64,000 nt of DNA, from positions 62,001-126,000 of the forward strand of contig NZ_JADMLG010000015.1 in the NCBI RefSeq assembly GCF_015674855.1. The letters run 5' to 3'. Below the pieces are notes generated by a model. It did not search any database. It saw only the letters and a program-made list of their open reading frames with translations, and was not told the DNA's origin. This DNA comes from Nocardia bovistercoris. GTDB taxonomy: Bacteria > Actinomycetota > Actinomycetes > Mycobacteriales > Mycobacteriaceae. Both the position numbers and the translations under genes were made by a program. The stretch's first letter is position 1; every line of letters starts with the position of its first letter. This document shows, piece by piece, positions 6,949 through 15,386 of this stretch.

Positions 6949-6978
6949 AACTCGCCGAAAATCCAACGAGGTTTGGTG
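6936..6978 (+). repeat. Left terminal inverted repeat of the Tn3 element
   Basis: Begins GGGGTCGCGGTAG and contains TCGCCGAAAATCCA. It matches the reverse complement of 11986-12028 at about 33 of 43 positions, including an unbroken 14-bp block. Confidence 0.8.
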
Positions 6979-7091
6979 ATCTTCGCTGATAGCGGGGGTG
7001 GTCGGGTTGTTCGGGATGCGGGGTTGGGTGGGCGCTGCTTGGGTGGGTGGCGGCGAGGGTTTGTTCGGTGTGGGTGGAGGCTGGGTTTTCG

Positions 7092-10000
7092 ATGGCGACG
7101 CGGGTTTTCGCGGATGAGGAGTTGGCGCGTCTGCGTGAGTTCCCGGAGATCGGTCGGGAGGAGTTGTTCCGGTTCTTCACGTTGACTTCGGCGGATGTGG
7201 CGTTCGTGGCTCCGCAGGGGCGTGGGGCGGGTGTGCGGTTGGGGTTGGCGGTGATTTTGTGCAGTTTGCCGTGGTTGGGGTTTGTTCCGGACAGGGTCGC
7301 CGACGCGCCGCCGGTGGCGGTGGCGCGGTTGGCTGGCCAGTTGAATGTCGATGTGGCGCAGTTGCGTTCGTATGGCCGTCGCGCGCAGACCCGTAGTGAG
7401 CATGTGCGGTTGGTCGCGCAGTATCTGGGTTGGCGGGCGGCGGGGGCGATGGAGCTGAAGGAGTTGGACGAGTTCCTGCTGGCGCGAGCGTTGGAGCACG
7501 ATTCCCCGACGCTGTTGTTCCGGTTGGGGTGTGAGTACCTGATCTCGGCGCGGGTGATCCGGCCGGGCCCGGTGACGCTGGTGGAGCGGGTCGCCCACGC
7601 TCGGGCCCAGGCTCAAGCCGAGACCTACGACCGGCTCGCCCACGAGTTCACTGCCGAGCGGTGTGCGCAGTTGGATGGGTTGCTGGTCAACGACGCCTCG
7701 ATCGGGATGTCGCGGTTGCGCTGGCTTGCGACCGGGCCGGTGGAGGCGTCGGCGTCGGCGGTGCGCGCGGAGGTGGACAAGCTGGAGTTTCTGCGCGGGA
7801 TCGGCGCCGAGGAGTTGGATATGTCGGTGCTGCCCGCGGAGCGGCGCCGGTTCCTGGCCACGATGGGGCGCCGGTTGACCGGCCAGGCCCTCGAACGGCG
7901 TGATCCGCAGCGGCGGTATCCGATCTTGTTGACGGTGTTGGCGCAGTCGGGCACCGATGTGCTCGATGAGGTGGTGGGGTTGTTCGATCAGGCGATCTCG
8001 GCGAAATTCGGTGCCGCCGAACGCCGTATGCAACAGGAACTGGCCGAGCGCGGCAAGACCGGCGAGGACCGCCAGGGGTTGCTGGACGATCTTCTGGCGA
8101 TCGTCACCGATCTCGGGATCGGCGACGAGCAGATCGGTGGGCTGATCCGCGGTGAGCGGATCGGGTGGGAACGGCTACGCGCGGCGATCGCGCAGGCCAA
8201 ACCCCGATTGCCGCGTGATCACGGGCATCTGGCCGCACTGGATGGGTCGTATTCGTATCTGCGGCAGTTCACTCCAGCGGTGTTGTCGACGGTGCGGTTC
8301 GCGGGTGGGACCGCGGCGACGGAGTTGTTGATCGCGGTGCACATGCTGCGTGAGTTGAACGCGACCGGCGCCCGCAAGGTCCCCGAGCAGGCTCCGGCCG
8401 GGTTCGTGCCGACGAGGTGGCGCGGCTACCTCGAGGAGGCCCGCAAATCCGGTAGCGCCACCGCGTATCGGCACTACTGGGAGCTGTGCGTGCTGCTCGG
8501 GTTGCGGGACGGTCTGCGCAGCGGGGACGTGTTCGTGCCCGGCTCACGTCGCTACGCCGACCCGGCCGCCTACCTGCTCACCTCGCAGCAGTGGGAACCG
8601 CAGCGGGGCGAGTTCTGCCGTCTGGTCGGCAAATCCGCCGACCCCGCCCAGGCCCTGGCCGCGGCGACCGACGAACTGCACACCGCGGTCGCCGAGTTGG
8701 AGGCCGTCCTTGCCGGCGGTGACGGCCCGGTGCGCCTGGACGAGGCCGGGGATCTGGTGATCTCGCCGTTGACCGCCGAGGACGTCCCGGCCGAGGCAAT
8801 CGCGTTGAAAGCCGAGCTCACCGAAATGTTGCCGTTCGCCCCGAACGTGTCGCTTCTCATCGAGCTGGACAAACGCACCGGCTACCTGGACTGCTTCACC
8901 CACGCGAGCGGTAAACAGGCCCGCACTCCGGAATTGAAACGTAACCTGATCGCGGTGCTGCTCGCGTACTCGACCAACCTCGGACTCACGAGGATGGGTG
9001 AGGCGTGCGGGATCTCCTACGACATCCTGGCCTGGACCTCGGAGTGGTATGTGCGCGAGGAAACGCTGCGGGCGGCGAACCTGGCCATCATCGACTACCA
9101 CCAACGCCTGCCGCTGACCACGGTGTTCGGCGCCGGAACACTGTCCTGCTCCGACGGGCAGCGCTTCCCGACACGAGGCAAGTCGATCACCGCCCGCGCG
9201 CTGAGCCGCTATTTCGCCAACGAGGGACTGTCGACCTACACCCACGTCACCGACCAGCACGCCACCTACGGCACGAAGATCATCGTCACCACCCGCCGCG
9301 AGGCCCACTACGTGCTCGACGAGATCCTGGGCAACGCCACCGATCTCCCGATCACCGAGCACGCGACCGACACCCACGGGGTCACGCTGGTGAATTTCGG
9401 GTTGTTCGACCTGCTCGGGATGCAGCTCTCGCCCCGCATCCGGGACCTGGGCCGCATCACCCTCTACCGGCCGGGCCCGCGCGCCGACGCCGAGACCAAG
9501 TTCCCGCGCACGGGGCCGCTGATGACGCGCAAACTGAACATGGAACTGATCGCCGAACACTGGGACGACCTGCTCAGGTTGGCGGGGTCGTTGAAGTTCG
9601 GGCACGCCACCGCTTCACTGCTGGTCGGGAAACTCTCGGCGTCGGGCCGCCAGAACGCCCTGGCAGCGGCGCTCAAGGAGTACGGGGCGCTACGACGCAC
9701 GATCTACGCCGCGAAATACCTCGCCGACCCGGACTATCGGCGCAAGATCTCCCGACAACTCAACAAGGGCGAATCCCTGCACGCCCTGCGCCGCGACCTG
9801 CTCTACGCCCACGAAGGCATGATCCGCGCGCGCCACCTCGACGGGCAGACCGAACAAGCCTGGTGCCTCACCCTGGCCACCAACGCCGTGATCGCCTGGA
9901 CCACAGAATATTACGGTCTCGCCGTGGAACAGATGCGCCGGACCGGGCGCCGAATCGATGACGATGTGCTCGCCCATATCAGTCCGGCCCACAGCGAGAA

Positions 10001-10103
10001 CATCAATTTCTTCGGCGCGATCGAAGTCGACATCGACGCCGAACTAGCTCAACTCGGCCCAACGGGCTATCGGCCGCTGCGGGTGCGCGACACTCTGTTC
10101 TGA
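7092..10103 (+). CDS. tnpA: Tn3-family transposase
   Basis: The 1003-residue protein is full length for TnpA, which brings the two transposon ends together and carries out replicative transposition. An N-terminal DUF4158-type DNA-binding region (residues 1-160) is followed by the long linker and the DDE catalytic domain. The catalytic residues can be seen as Asp688 (SCSDGQRF), Asp760 (TDTHG) and Glu894 (NKGESLHAL), close to the Tn3 positions 689, 765 and 895. The C-terminus holds the conserved SENINFFG. The ATG at 7092 has GGAGG eleven bases upstream; a GTG at 7047 in frame is less likely. The gene appears intact, so the element might still be mobilised. Confidence 0.93.
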   Translation: MATRVFADEELARLREFPEIGREELFRFFTLTSADVAFVAPQGRGAGVRLGLAVILCSLPWLGFVPDRVADAPPVAVARLAGQLNVDVAQLRSYGRRAQTRSEHVRLVAQYLGWRAAGAMELKELDEFLLARALEHDSPTLLFRLGCEYLISARVIRPGPVTLVERVAHARAQAQAETYDRLAHEFTAERCAQLDGLLVNDASIGMSRLRWLATGPVEASASAVRAEVDKLEFLRGIGAEELDMSVLPAERRRFLATMGRRLTGQALERRDPQRRYPILLTVLAQSGTDVLDEVVGLFDQAISAKFGAAERRMQQELAERGKTGEDRQGLLDDLLAIVTDLGIGDEQIGGLIRGERIGWERLRAAIAQAKPRLPRDHGHLAALDGSYSYLRQFTPAVLSTVRFAGGTAATELLIAVHMLRELNATGARKVPEQAPAGFVPTRWRGYLEEARKSGSATAYRHYWELCVLLGLRDGLRSGDVFVPGSRRYADPAAYLLTSQQWEPQRGEFCRLVGKSADPAQALAAATDELHTAVAELEAVLAGGDGPVRLDEAGDLVISPLTAEDVPAEAIALKAELTEMLPFAPNVSLLIELDKRTGYLDCFTHASGKQARTPELKRNLIAVLLAYSTNLGLTRMGEACGISYDILAWTSEWYVREETLRAANLAIIDYHQRLPLTTVFGAGTLSCSDGQRFPTRGKSITARALSRYFANEGLSTYTHVTDQHATYGTKIIVTTRREAHYVLDEILGNATDLPITEHATDTHGVTLVNFGLFDLLGMQLSPRIRDLGRITLYRPGPRADAETKFPRTGPLMTRKLNMELIAEHWDDLLRLAGSLKFGHATASLLVGKLSASGRQNALAAALKEYGALRRTIYAAKYLADPDYRRKISRQLNKGESLHALRRDLLYAHEGMIRARHLDGQTEQAWCLTLATNAVIAWTTEYYGLAVEQMRRTGRRIDDDVLAHISPAHSENINFFGAIEVDIDAELAQLGPTGYRPLRVRDTLF

Positions 10104-10184
10104 CCACCCCGGCCTCTTGCCCAGACAGCTGCGAACAAGCCGCCTGCCTTTCAGGCCAAGTCAGTTCTTGCAGATAAGGGTTGA

Positions 10185-10208
10185 CCGACCGAATTTCGGG
10201 CGGATATG
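10185..10208 (+). promoter_or_regulatory. Near-palindrome CCGAATTTCGG, candidate resolvase site or promoter element
   Basis: The 11-bp palindrome CCGAATTTCGG with flanking GGCGGATATG reappears in inverted orientation at 11937-11963. It lies in the 237-bp gap between the transposase and the cargo gene, where Tn3 elements often keep res sites. Nothing else is seen in 10104-10340. Confidence 0.4.
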
Positions 10209-10340
10209 TCGCAGTCGGCCGAAAACCGCAGACTGTGTCAGCGGTAGGCAGCACCGGAATGTCAGTGAGGCTCTCGGGGGCCTGCGGTGGTTTGACGTAT
10301 GCGGCAGGAACGCCACCGTGTTCAACCTAGGGTTGTGGGT

Positions 10341-11159
10341 GTGAAACGAATTGCCGCCCTTGGCCTTGCGTTGATGACACTCTCCTTCGGCGGGCCCGCC
10401 TCGGCCGTGCCCGCCCCACCGCCGCAACTGACACCCGGGCCTCAGGTCTACAGCGGCTACGGAGCCGCCGCACCCTCGTTCACCACCATCACCGCCCACT
10501 GGACACATCCCGAGGTGATCTGCCCGCCCGCCATCTCCGGAGTCCTGGGCGGCGTCACCAACACCATTGTCACCGGCTCGTCGATGCTGAAGATCCCCGG
10601 CCTGCTCGCGATCCCCGAAGCCGCCATCAACACCCTTGTCATCCCGCACATGGGTGCCTGGATCGGCATGGTCGGCACCAACGAATCCAACCAGCGCACC
10701 CTCATCCAAACCGGCACCGGCGCGCTCTGCGTCGACGGCGTCGCCCACCACACCGCGTTCTTCGCCGCCCCGTCCTTCGGCGACCAATCCGGACTTCCTG
10801 TCCCGGACCCCGGCACCCCCGGAACCACGTGGGACGACCCACCCATCTATCCCGGCGACGACCTCACCGCCACCATCACCTGGGACGGGCAATCCACCTA
10901 CCGGCTCACTCTCGCCGACACCACCCAGGGCTGGAACTACGGCGCCACCTACCACAGCCCGGTGACCCCCACCGGTGCCCTGGCCGTCGTGGAGGCCATC
11001 CCCTACAACGTGCCCGGCTTCAGTCCCGTCACCTTCACCGACGTCGCCGCGGACGGGAAACCTCTCGACACCTACGACGTCCGGCCACTGGCGATCGATG
11101 GACCACGCATCAATCCCACCCCCCTGACCGGGACATCGTTCACCGTCCCATCACCCTGA
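10341..11159 (+). CDS. Secreted peptidase-G1-like (eqolisin-like) protein, transposon cargo
   Basis: The 272-residue protein starts at a GTG and has a Sec signal peptide (residues 1-22, hydrophobic core LALMTLSF, cleavage after ASA). The mature part follows the peptidase G1 pattern: APSFTTITAHWTHPE at the start, GAWIGMVG then LIQTG (Gln123), a GDDLTATITW strand, and AVVEAIP (Glu218). Family members use a Gln/Glu pair, so both catalytic positions seem kept. G1 enzymes are acid proteases in fungi; bacterial members are little studied. An inserted segment at about 62-104 and the loss of the usual Trp/Tyr-rich strand are unusual. It is the only passenger gene of the transposon. Confidence 0.6.
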   Translation: MKRIAALGLALMTLSFGGPASAVPAPPPQLTPGPQVYSGYGAAAPSFTTITAHWTHPEVICPPAISGVLGGVTNTIVTGSSMLKIPGLLAIPEAAINTLVIPHMGAWIGMVGTNESNQRTLIQTGTGALCVDGVAHHTAFFAAPSFGDQSGLPVPDPGTPGTTWDDPPIYPGDDLTATITWDGQSTYRLTLADTTQGWNYGATYHSPVTPTGALAVVEAIPYNVPGFSPVTFTDVAADGKPLDTYDVRPLAIDGPRINPTPLTGTSFTVPSP

Positions 11160-11229
11160 CCACCGGTGTGATTGCAGCACCCCGCCCTCCGACATAAGAA
11201 ATCACGCGCATCGCGCCTGGGGCTGTTGC

Positions 11230-11263
11230 ATCTGGGACAGAAACGAACGTTTCTGTCCCAGAT
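11230..11263. promoter_or_regulatory. Perfect 16-bp dyad upstream of the resolvase
   Basis: Arms 11230-11245 (ATCTGGGACAGAAACG) and 11248-11263 are perfect inverted repeats with a 2-bp centre. Its position just before the resolvase remnant fits a resolvase binding subsite, and TGTCC-type half sites are typical of Tn3 res. It could also act as a terminator for the cargo gene. Confidence 0.5.
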
Positions 11264-11368
11264 CCGGCCCACCGCCACGTGTTCGCGAACCCGCAGGTCG
11301 TCGGACTCTCAATCCGGGTCAGAACTCGTGTGCGGAATCTATGACACGAAACCGGACATGTCGACCCT

Positions 11369-11923
11369 TTGTGGAACAGTTCCGGGCATGGCACGGTTCG
11401 GATCGACGCGCTCACCGCGGCGGGGTGCGAGAAGATCTGGGTCGACAAGGCATCCGGGAAGCTGGCGCGGCGCCCGGAGTGGGACAAATGCTTCGAGCAT
11501 CTATGCCGCAGCGACGAACTCGTCATCACGCGGCTCTCGCGGCCGTTCCGGTCGGTGCGGCACATGACCGAGCTCGCCGCCCAGCTCGACGAGCGGGGTA
11601 TCGATCTGGTCGTGTTGAAGCAGGGCATTGATACCACCACCCCGGCGGGCCGGTTCCTGTTCCATGTCATCGCCGCGATGGACGAGATGACCGCCGACCT
11701 GATCAGCGAGGGCACCTTGGAAGGACTCGAATCCGCTCGTTCCCGTGGCCGGGTCGGCGGGCGTCCGGCGGCGCTGACCAGGTTGCAGGTGATCAAGGCT
11801 CGCGAGATGTACGACGAAACCGACGAACACGGCAAACGCCGCTACACCGTCGCCCAGATCGCCGAAACCTTCGGCGTCTCACGCAAAACCATCTACAGAC
11901 ACCTCAACCGCGATCACCCCTAA
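11369..11923 (+). pseudogene. tnpR: Serine resolvase/invertase, N-terminus missing
   Basis: From RIDALTAAGCEKIWVDKASG onward the sequence follows small serine recombinases: KLARRPEWDKC, TRLSRPFRSVRHM, a LVVLKQGIDTTTPAGRF core, AAMDEMTADLISEGTLEGL and a C-terminal HTH (TVAQIAETFGVSRKTIYRHL). The first 20 or so residues, normally holding YARVST with the catalytic Ser, are absent; the upstream bases in all three frames do not encode them. The TTG at 11369 is only the formal frame start. The protein, if made, could bind DNA but not cut it. Resolution of cointegrates by this copy is therefore unlikely. Confidence 0.8.
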
Positions 11924-11936
11924 ACAGCAGCTACGG

Positions 11937-11963
11937 CCATACCCGCCCGAAATTCGGCCAGTC
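11937..11963 (+). promoter_or_regulatory. Inverted copy of the CCGAAATTCGG motif
   Basis: CCCGCCCGAAATTCGG here matches the reverse complement of the motif at 10185-10208 over about 24 bp with four differences. It lies between the resolvase remnant and the right terminal repeat. Confidence 0.4.
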
Positions 11964-11985
11964 GGCGACCCCCTGACCAGCTACT

Positions 11986-12028
11986 CAACGAACTTCGATG
12001 GATTTTCGGCGAAAGCTGCGGGGACCCC
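11986..12028 (-). repeat. Right terminal inverted repeat of the Tn3 element
   Basis: Ends with GACCCC and holds TGGATTTTCGGCGA, the inverted match to the left end. Confidence 0.8.
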
Positions 12029-12075
12029 ACGACGCGAGATCCCGCACGGGAGCGAATCTTTACCGGAGTCGATCC

Positions 12076-12969
12076 CTATACGGGAGTGAAGTCGCGAGCC
12101 GCGATGTAGGTCGGACGCCGCGCGGGCGCCGCATACGGCTCGGCGAGCGCGTTCTCGACGCTGTTGAACACCAGGAAGATGTTCGAACGCGGGAACGGGG
12201 TGATGTTGTTCGACGAGCCGTGCATGATGTTGGAGTCGAACAGCAGCGCCGACCCGGCGCGTCCGGTGAACTGCACGATGCCGTGCTGATTGGCCAACTC
12301 CGCGATATCGGCCTGGCTCGGCACCCCGATCTCCTGCTCCTGCAACGACTCCCGGTAGTGCTCGGCGGGAGTGCTGCCGGGGCAGCCGACGAAGCTGCGA
12401 TGCGAGCCCGGCATCACCATCAACGAACCGTTGACAGGGTAGTTGTCGGTCAACGCGATCGACAGACTCACCGCGCGCGGGCTCGGCATCCCGTCCTCGG
12501 CGTGCCAGGTCTCGAAATCGGAATGCCAGTAGAAGCCGCCGCCGCGGAATCCGGGCATGTAGTTGATGCGCGTCTGGTGCAGATACACCTGCGAACCGAG
12601 CAGCTGCCGCGCCAGTCCGACGACCCTGGTCTCGCGCACCAGATCCGCGACCGCGGCGCTGAGCCGATGCACCTCGAAGATCGAGCGCACCCGCCGCGAG
12701 GACTTCTCCACGATGACGCGGTCGTCCTCGGCCAGGTCGGGATCGGCGGCGAGGCGGCCGATCTCGGCGCCGAAGTCGGCGACCTCGGTGGGGGTCAGCA
12801 GATCCTCGACGGCGGCGAAACCGTCGGCGTCGAATCCGGACAACGCCGGATGGGTCACCGTGCCCCACACGGCGGGATCGGTGCGCCCGATGCGGCGCCC
12901 CGCTCCCCCGGTGCGGGTGGGATAGCGGTCGGACAGGTCGGGGATGTGCTTGGTCACCATCGGCGTCAT
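12076..12969 (-). CDS. ectD: Ectoine hydroxylase
   Basis: The 297-residue protein is a non-haem Fe(II)/2-oxoglutarate dioxygenase that converts ectoine to 5-hydroxyectoine, a compatible solute against osmotic and thermal stress. The family iron triad is visible as the HxD of FYWHSDFETWH and the distal His of NIMHGSSNN. Length equals that of known EctD proteins. The ATG at 12969 overlaps the ectC stop by four bases, so translation is coupled. It is the last gene of the ectABCD operon; only 47 bp separate its stop from the transposon end. Confidence 0.95.
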   Translation of the reverse strand: MTPMVTKHIPDLSDRYPTRTGGAGRRIGRTDPAVWGTVTHPALSGFDADGFAAVEDLLTPTEVADFGAEIGRLAADPDLAEDDRVIVEKSSRRVRSIFEVHRLSAAVADLVRETRVVGLARQLLGSQVYLHQTRINYMPGFRGGGFYWHSDFETWHAEDGMPSPRAVSLSIALTDNYPVNGSLMVMPGSHRSFVGCPGSTPAEHYRESLQEQEIGVPSQADIAELANQHGIVQFTGRAGSALLFDSNIMHGSSNNITPFPRSNIFLVFNSVENALAEPYAAPARRPTYIAARDFTPV

Positions 12970-13361
12970 CCGACCGGAGCGGCGATCAGCGGGTAGACGC
13001 CATCGCTGTCGTGGACCTCCTGACCGGTGACCGGCGGATTGAACACACACATCATCCGCATGCGGGTGCGCGCGATCAGGCGGTGGCGTTCGTGCCCGTC
13101 GAGCAGATACATCGACCCCGGCGCCAGCGGGTAGGCGACATCGTTGTCGAGGTCGTGCAGGGTGCCTTCGCCCTCGACCAGCCACACCGCCTCGACGTGG
13201 TTGAGGTAGTGGAAGACGTGTTCGCTGCCCGCGTCGATGGTGGTCTCGTGGAAGGAGAACCCGACGCGGTCGCCGCCGAGCACGATGCGCTTGCTGCGCC
13301 ACCCCTTGCCCGCCACGTCACGTTCGGTGCCGGTGATCTCGGCGGTGGTTCGTACGATCAT
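12966..13361 (-). CDS. ectC: L-ectoine synthase
   Basis: This 131-residue cupin closes the ring of N-gamma-acetyl-diaminobutyrate to give ectoine. The cupin core HYLNHVEAVWLVEGEG and later LLDGHERHRL match EctC. The length is normal. Its ATG overlaps the ectB stop and its stop overlaps the ectD start, each by four bases. Confidence 0.95.
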   Translation of the reverse strand: MIVRTTAEITGTERDVAGKGWRSKRIVLGGDRVGFSFHETTIDAGSEHVFHYLNHVEAVWLVEGEGTLHDLDNDVAYPLAPGSMYLLDGHERHRLIARTRMRMMCVFNPPVTGQEVHDSDGVYPLIAAPVG

Positions 13362-14668
13362 GCGCGTTCGCCTCCGTTTCCGGCGCCGCGGTGGTGCAGC
13401 CTGCCCCAGCCGGTGCACACGGTGTCGATGGCGCCCGTCAGTACCTGTAGTCCCCGGTCGATCTCGTCGTCGGTGACGGTCAGCGGCGGCAGCAACTTGA
13501 CCACCTCGTCGCTGGAACCGGAGGTCTCGACCAGCAGGCCGCGTTCGAAGGCGACCTGGCAGATCTTGCCCGCCTGCGACGGGTCGTCGAAGGCGAGGCC
13601 CTGTACGAGTCCGCGGCCGCGGGTGGTGATGCCGGGGAAATGTCCGGCGGCCTCGCCGAGCACGGCGGCGATGCGCTCGCCCTTGGCTTCGGTGGCTTTC
13701 TGGAGGGTGTCGTCGGCCCAGTAGTGCTGCAGCGCGGCGTGCGCGGTCACGAAGGCCGGGTTGTTGCCGCGGAAGGTGCCGTTGTGCTCGCCGGGGGACC
13801 ACTGGTCGAGTTCGGGCTTGAACAGCACCAGCGCCATCGGCAGTCCGTAGCCGCCGATGGACTTGGACAGGGTCACGATGTCGGGGGTGATGCCCGCGAT
13901 CTCGAAGGAGAAGAACGGGCCGGTGCGCCCGCAGCCCATCTGCACGTCGTCGACGATCAGCAGGATCTCGCGCTCGGCGCACAGGTCGGCGAGGTGGCGC
14001 AGCCATTCCACGCGCGCCACGTTCACCCCGCCCTCGCCCTGCACGGTCTCCACGATCACCGCGGCGGGCCGGTCGAAACCGGAGGAGGTGTCGTCCAGGA
14101 CGCGTTCCATCCACTGGAAGTCGGCGGTGGTGTTGTCGAAGTAGCCGTCGTAGGGCATGTGGGCGGCGTGCACCAGCGGCACACCGGCGCCCGCGCGTTT
14201 GGCCGCGTTGCCGGTCACCGACAGCGCGCCGAGGGTCATGCCGTGGAAGGCGTTGGTGAAGCTGAGCACGGTTTCGCGGCCGGTGATCTTGCGCGCCAGT
14301 TTCAGCGCGGCCTCCACCGCGTTGGCGCCCGTCGGGCCGGGGAACTGGACCTTGTAGTCCAGCCCGCGCGGGGTGAAGACGGTGTCACGCAGGGTTTCGA
14401 GCAGCCTGCGTTTGGCCGCGGTGGACATGTCGAGGCCGTGGGTGATGCCGTCGCCCGCGATGTAGTCCAGCAGGGGCTGTTTGAGCACGGGGTTGTTGTG
14501 GCCGTAGTTCAGGGCGCCCGCGCCCGCGAAGAAGTCCAGGTAGTCCTTGCCTTCCTCGTCGCGCAGCCAGCTGCCCTTGGCGGTGGTGAACACCGTCGGC
14601 CAGGCCCGGCAGTAGCCACGCACATTCGATTCCATCTCGTCGAACACGGTGGTGTCGGCGTCGATCAT
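13358..14668 (-). CDS. ectB: Diaminobutyrate-2-oxoglutarate transaminase
   Basis: A 436-residue class III PLP aminotransferase. It makes L-2,4-diaminobutyrate from aspartate semialdehyde and glutamate, the first step of ectoine synthesis. The PLP lysine lies in VTLSKSIGGYGLPMALV, and the conserved FFAGAGALNYGHNNP is near the N-terminus. It overlaps ectA and ectC by four bases at either end. Confidence 0.95.
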   Translation of the reverse strand: MIDADTTVFDEMESNVRGYCRAWPTVFTTAKGSWLRDEEGKDYLDFFAGAGALNYGHNNPVLKQPLLDYIAGDGITHGLDMSTAAKRRLLETLRDTVFTPRGLDYKVQFPGPTGANAVEAALKLARKITGRETVLSFTNAFHGMTLGALSVTGNAAKRAGAGVPLVHAAHMPYDGYFDNTTADFQWMERVLDDTSSGFDRPAAVIVETVQGEGGVNVARVEWLRHLADLCAEREILLIVDDVQMGCGRTGPFFSFEIAGITPDIVTLSKSIGGYGLPMALVLFKPELDQWSPGEHNGTFRGNNPAFVTAHAALQHYWADDTLQKATEAKGERIAAVLGEAAGHFPGITTRGRGLVQGLAFDDPSQAGKICQVAFERGLLVETSGSSDEVVKLLPPLTVTDDEIDRGLQVLTGAIDTVCTGWGRLHHRGAGNGGERA

Positions 14669-15222
14669 CGGAGTTCCTCCTGAACTTTCGGTGCGATGCG
14701 ATAGAGGTCTTCTGCGGCGTGGTCGTCGGGGAACGCGCCGGGTCCGAACAGCGGGCGCCGGGTCATCTCGGCGCCGCGTCGACGCGCCACGGCGTCGAAC
14801 ATGCCGATCGAGGCCGGGTTGTCCGGTGCGATCGTGGTCTCGAGCGTGGTGGCGCCGTCGGCGGCGACGGCGTCCATCAGGCCCGAGATCAGCGCGGCGC
14901 CGGTGCCACGGCCGCGTTGGCCGCGATCGACGGCGACCTGCCAGACGAACACCGTGTCGGGGCGGTCCGGTCGCAGGTAACCGATGACGAAACCCACCAC
15001 TCGGCCCTCGACCTCGGCGACCAGCGAGGTGGCCGCGAAATCACGACACCACAGCACATAGGCGTAACTCGAATTGACGTCGAGCACGCGGGAATCCTTC
15101 GCGATCCGCCAAATCCGCGCTCCGTCGCCGACCCGTGGGGACCGCAGCGCGGTGGCGACGTTCCGCCCGGATTCCCGCCGCGCCGAATCGACCTTCTCCG
15201 TGGACACAGTTGGTGCAGACAT
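14665..15222 (-). CDS. ectA: Diaminobutyrate acetyltransferase
   Basis: A 185-residue GNAT-fold enzyme that acetylates the gamma amino group of diaminobutyrate with acetyl-CoA. The acetyl-CoA loop QVAVDRGQRGRGTGAAL and the TIAPDNPASIGMFD region are clear. The ATG at 15222 has GGGAG six bases upstream. It is the first gene of ectABCD. The 164-bp gap before it must hold the operon promoter unless the upstream regulator gene is co-transcribed. Confidence 0.93.
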   Translation of the reverse strand: MSAPTVSTEKVDSARRESGRNVATALRSPRVGDGARIWRIAKDSRVLDVNSSYAYVLWCRDFAATSLVAEVEGRVVGFVIGYLRPDRPDTVFVWQVAVDRGQRGRGTGAALISGLMDAVAADGATTLETTIAPDNPASIGMFDAVARRRGAEMTRRPLFGPGAFPDDHAAEDLYRIAPKVQEELR

Positions 15223-15386
15223 ACAACTCCCAGGTCGGGTATTGCCGTTCTCATCCAGATTTGCCCGGTTACATTGAGGTGAACTGGTCGAACATATTGC
15301 GGTTCTATTACGAACGGATCACATGCGCTGCCCGGAGCGCTATTCGTGTGACGCGTACGACGTTTGAAACGGAATCCGCGGGGAAA

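Larger units (their letters stand above)
6936..12028 (+). mobile_element. Tn3-family transposon, about 5.1 kb
   Basis: The ends are 43-bp imperfect inverted repeats beginning GGGGTC and sharing TCGCCGAAAATCCA. Inside lie an intact Tn3-type transposase, a secreted G1-peptidase-like cargo gene and a 5'-truncated resolvase. The 5-bp flanks differ (CTGAA on the left, ACGAC on the right), so the usual 5-bp target duplication is absent. This suggests a deletion or recombination after insertion. GC at the transposase 5' end is rich in G on the plus strand (GGGTTGGGTGGG), unlike neighbours. Confidence 0.85.

Noticed and set aside
9005..9961. Arg/His-rich plus-strand frame inside the transposase
   Set aside because: It is an out-of-frame shadow of tnpA with extreme composition.
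12076..15222. ectR-type MarR regulator for the ectoine operon
   Set aside because: No MarR-family gene is present next to ectABCD in the window; only the atypical response regulator lies upstream.
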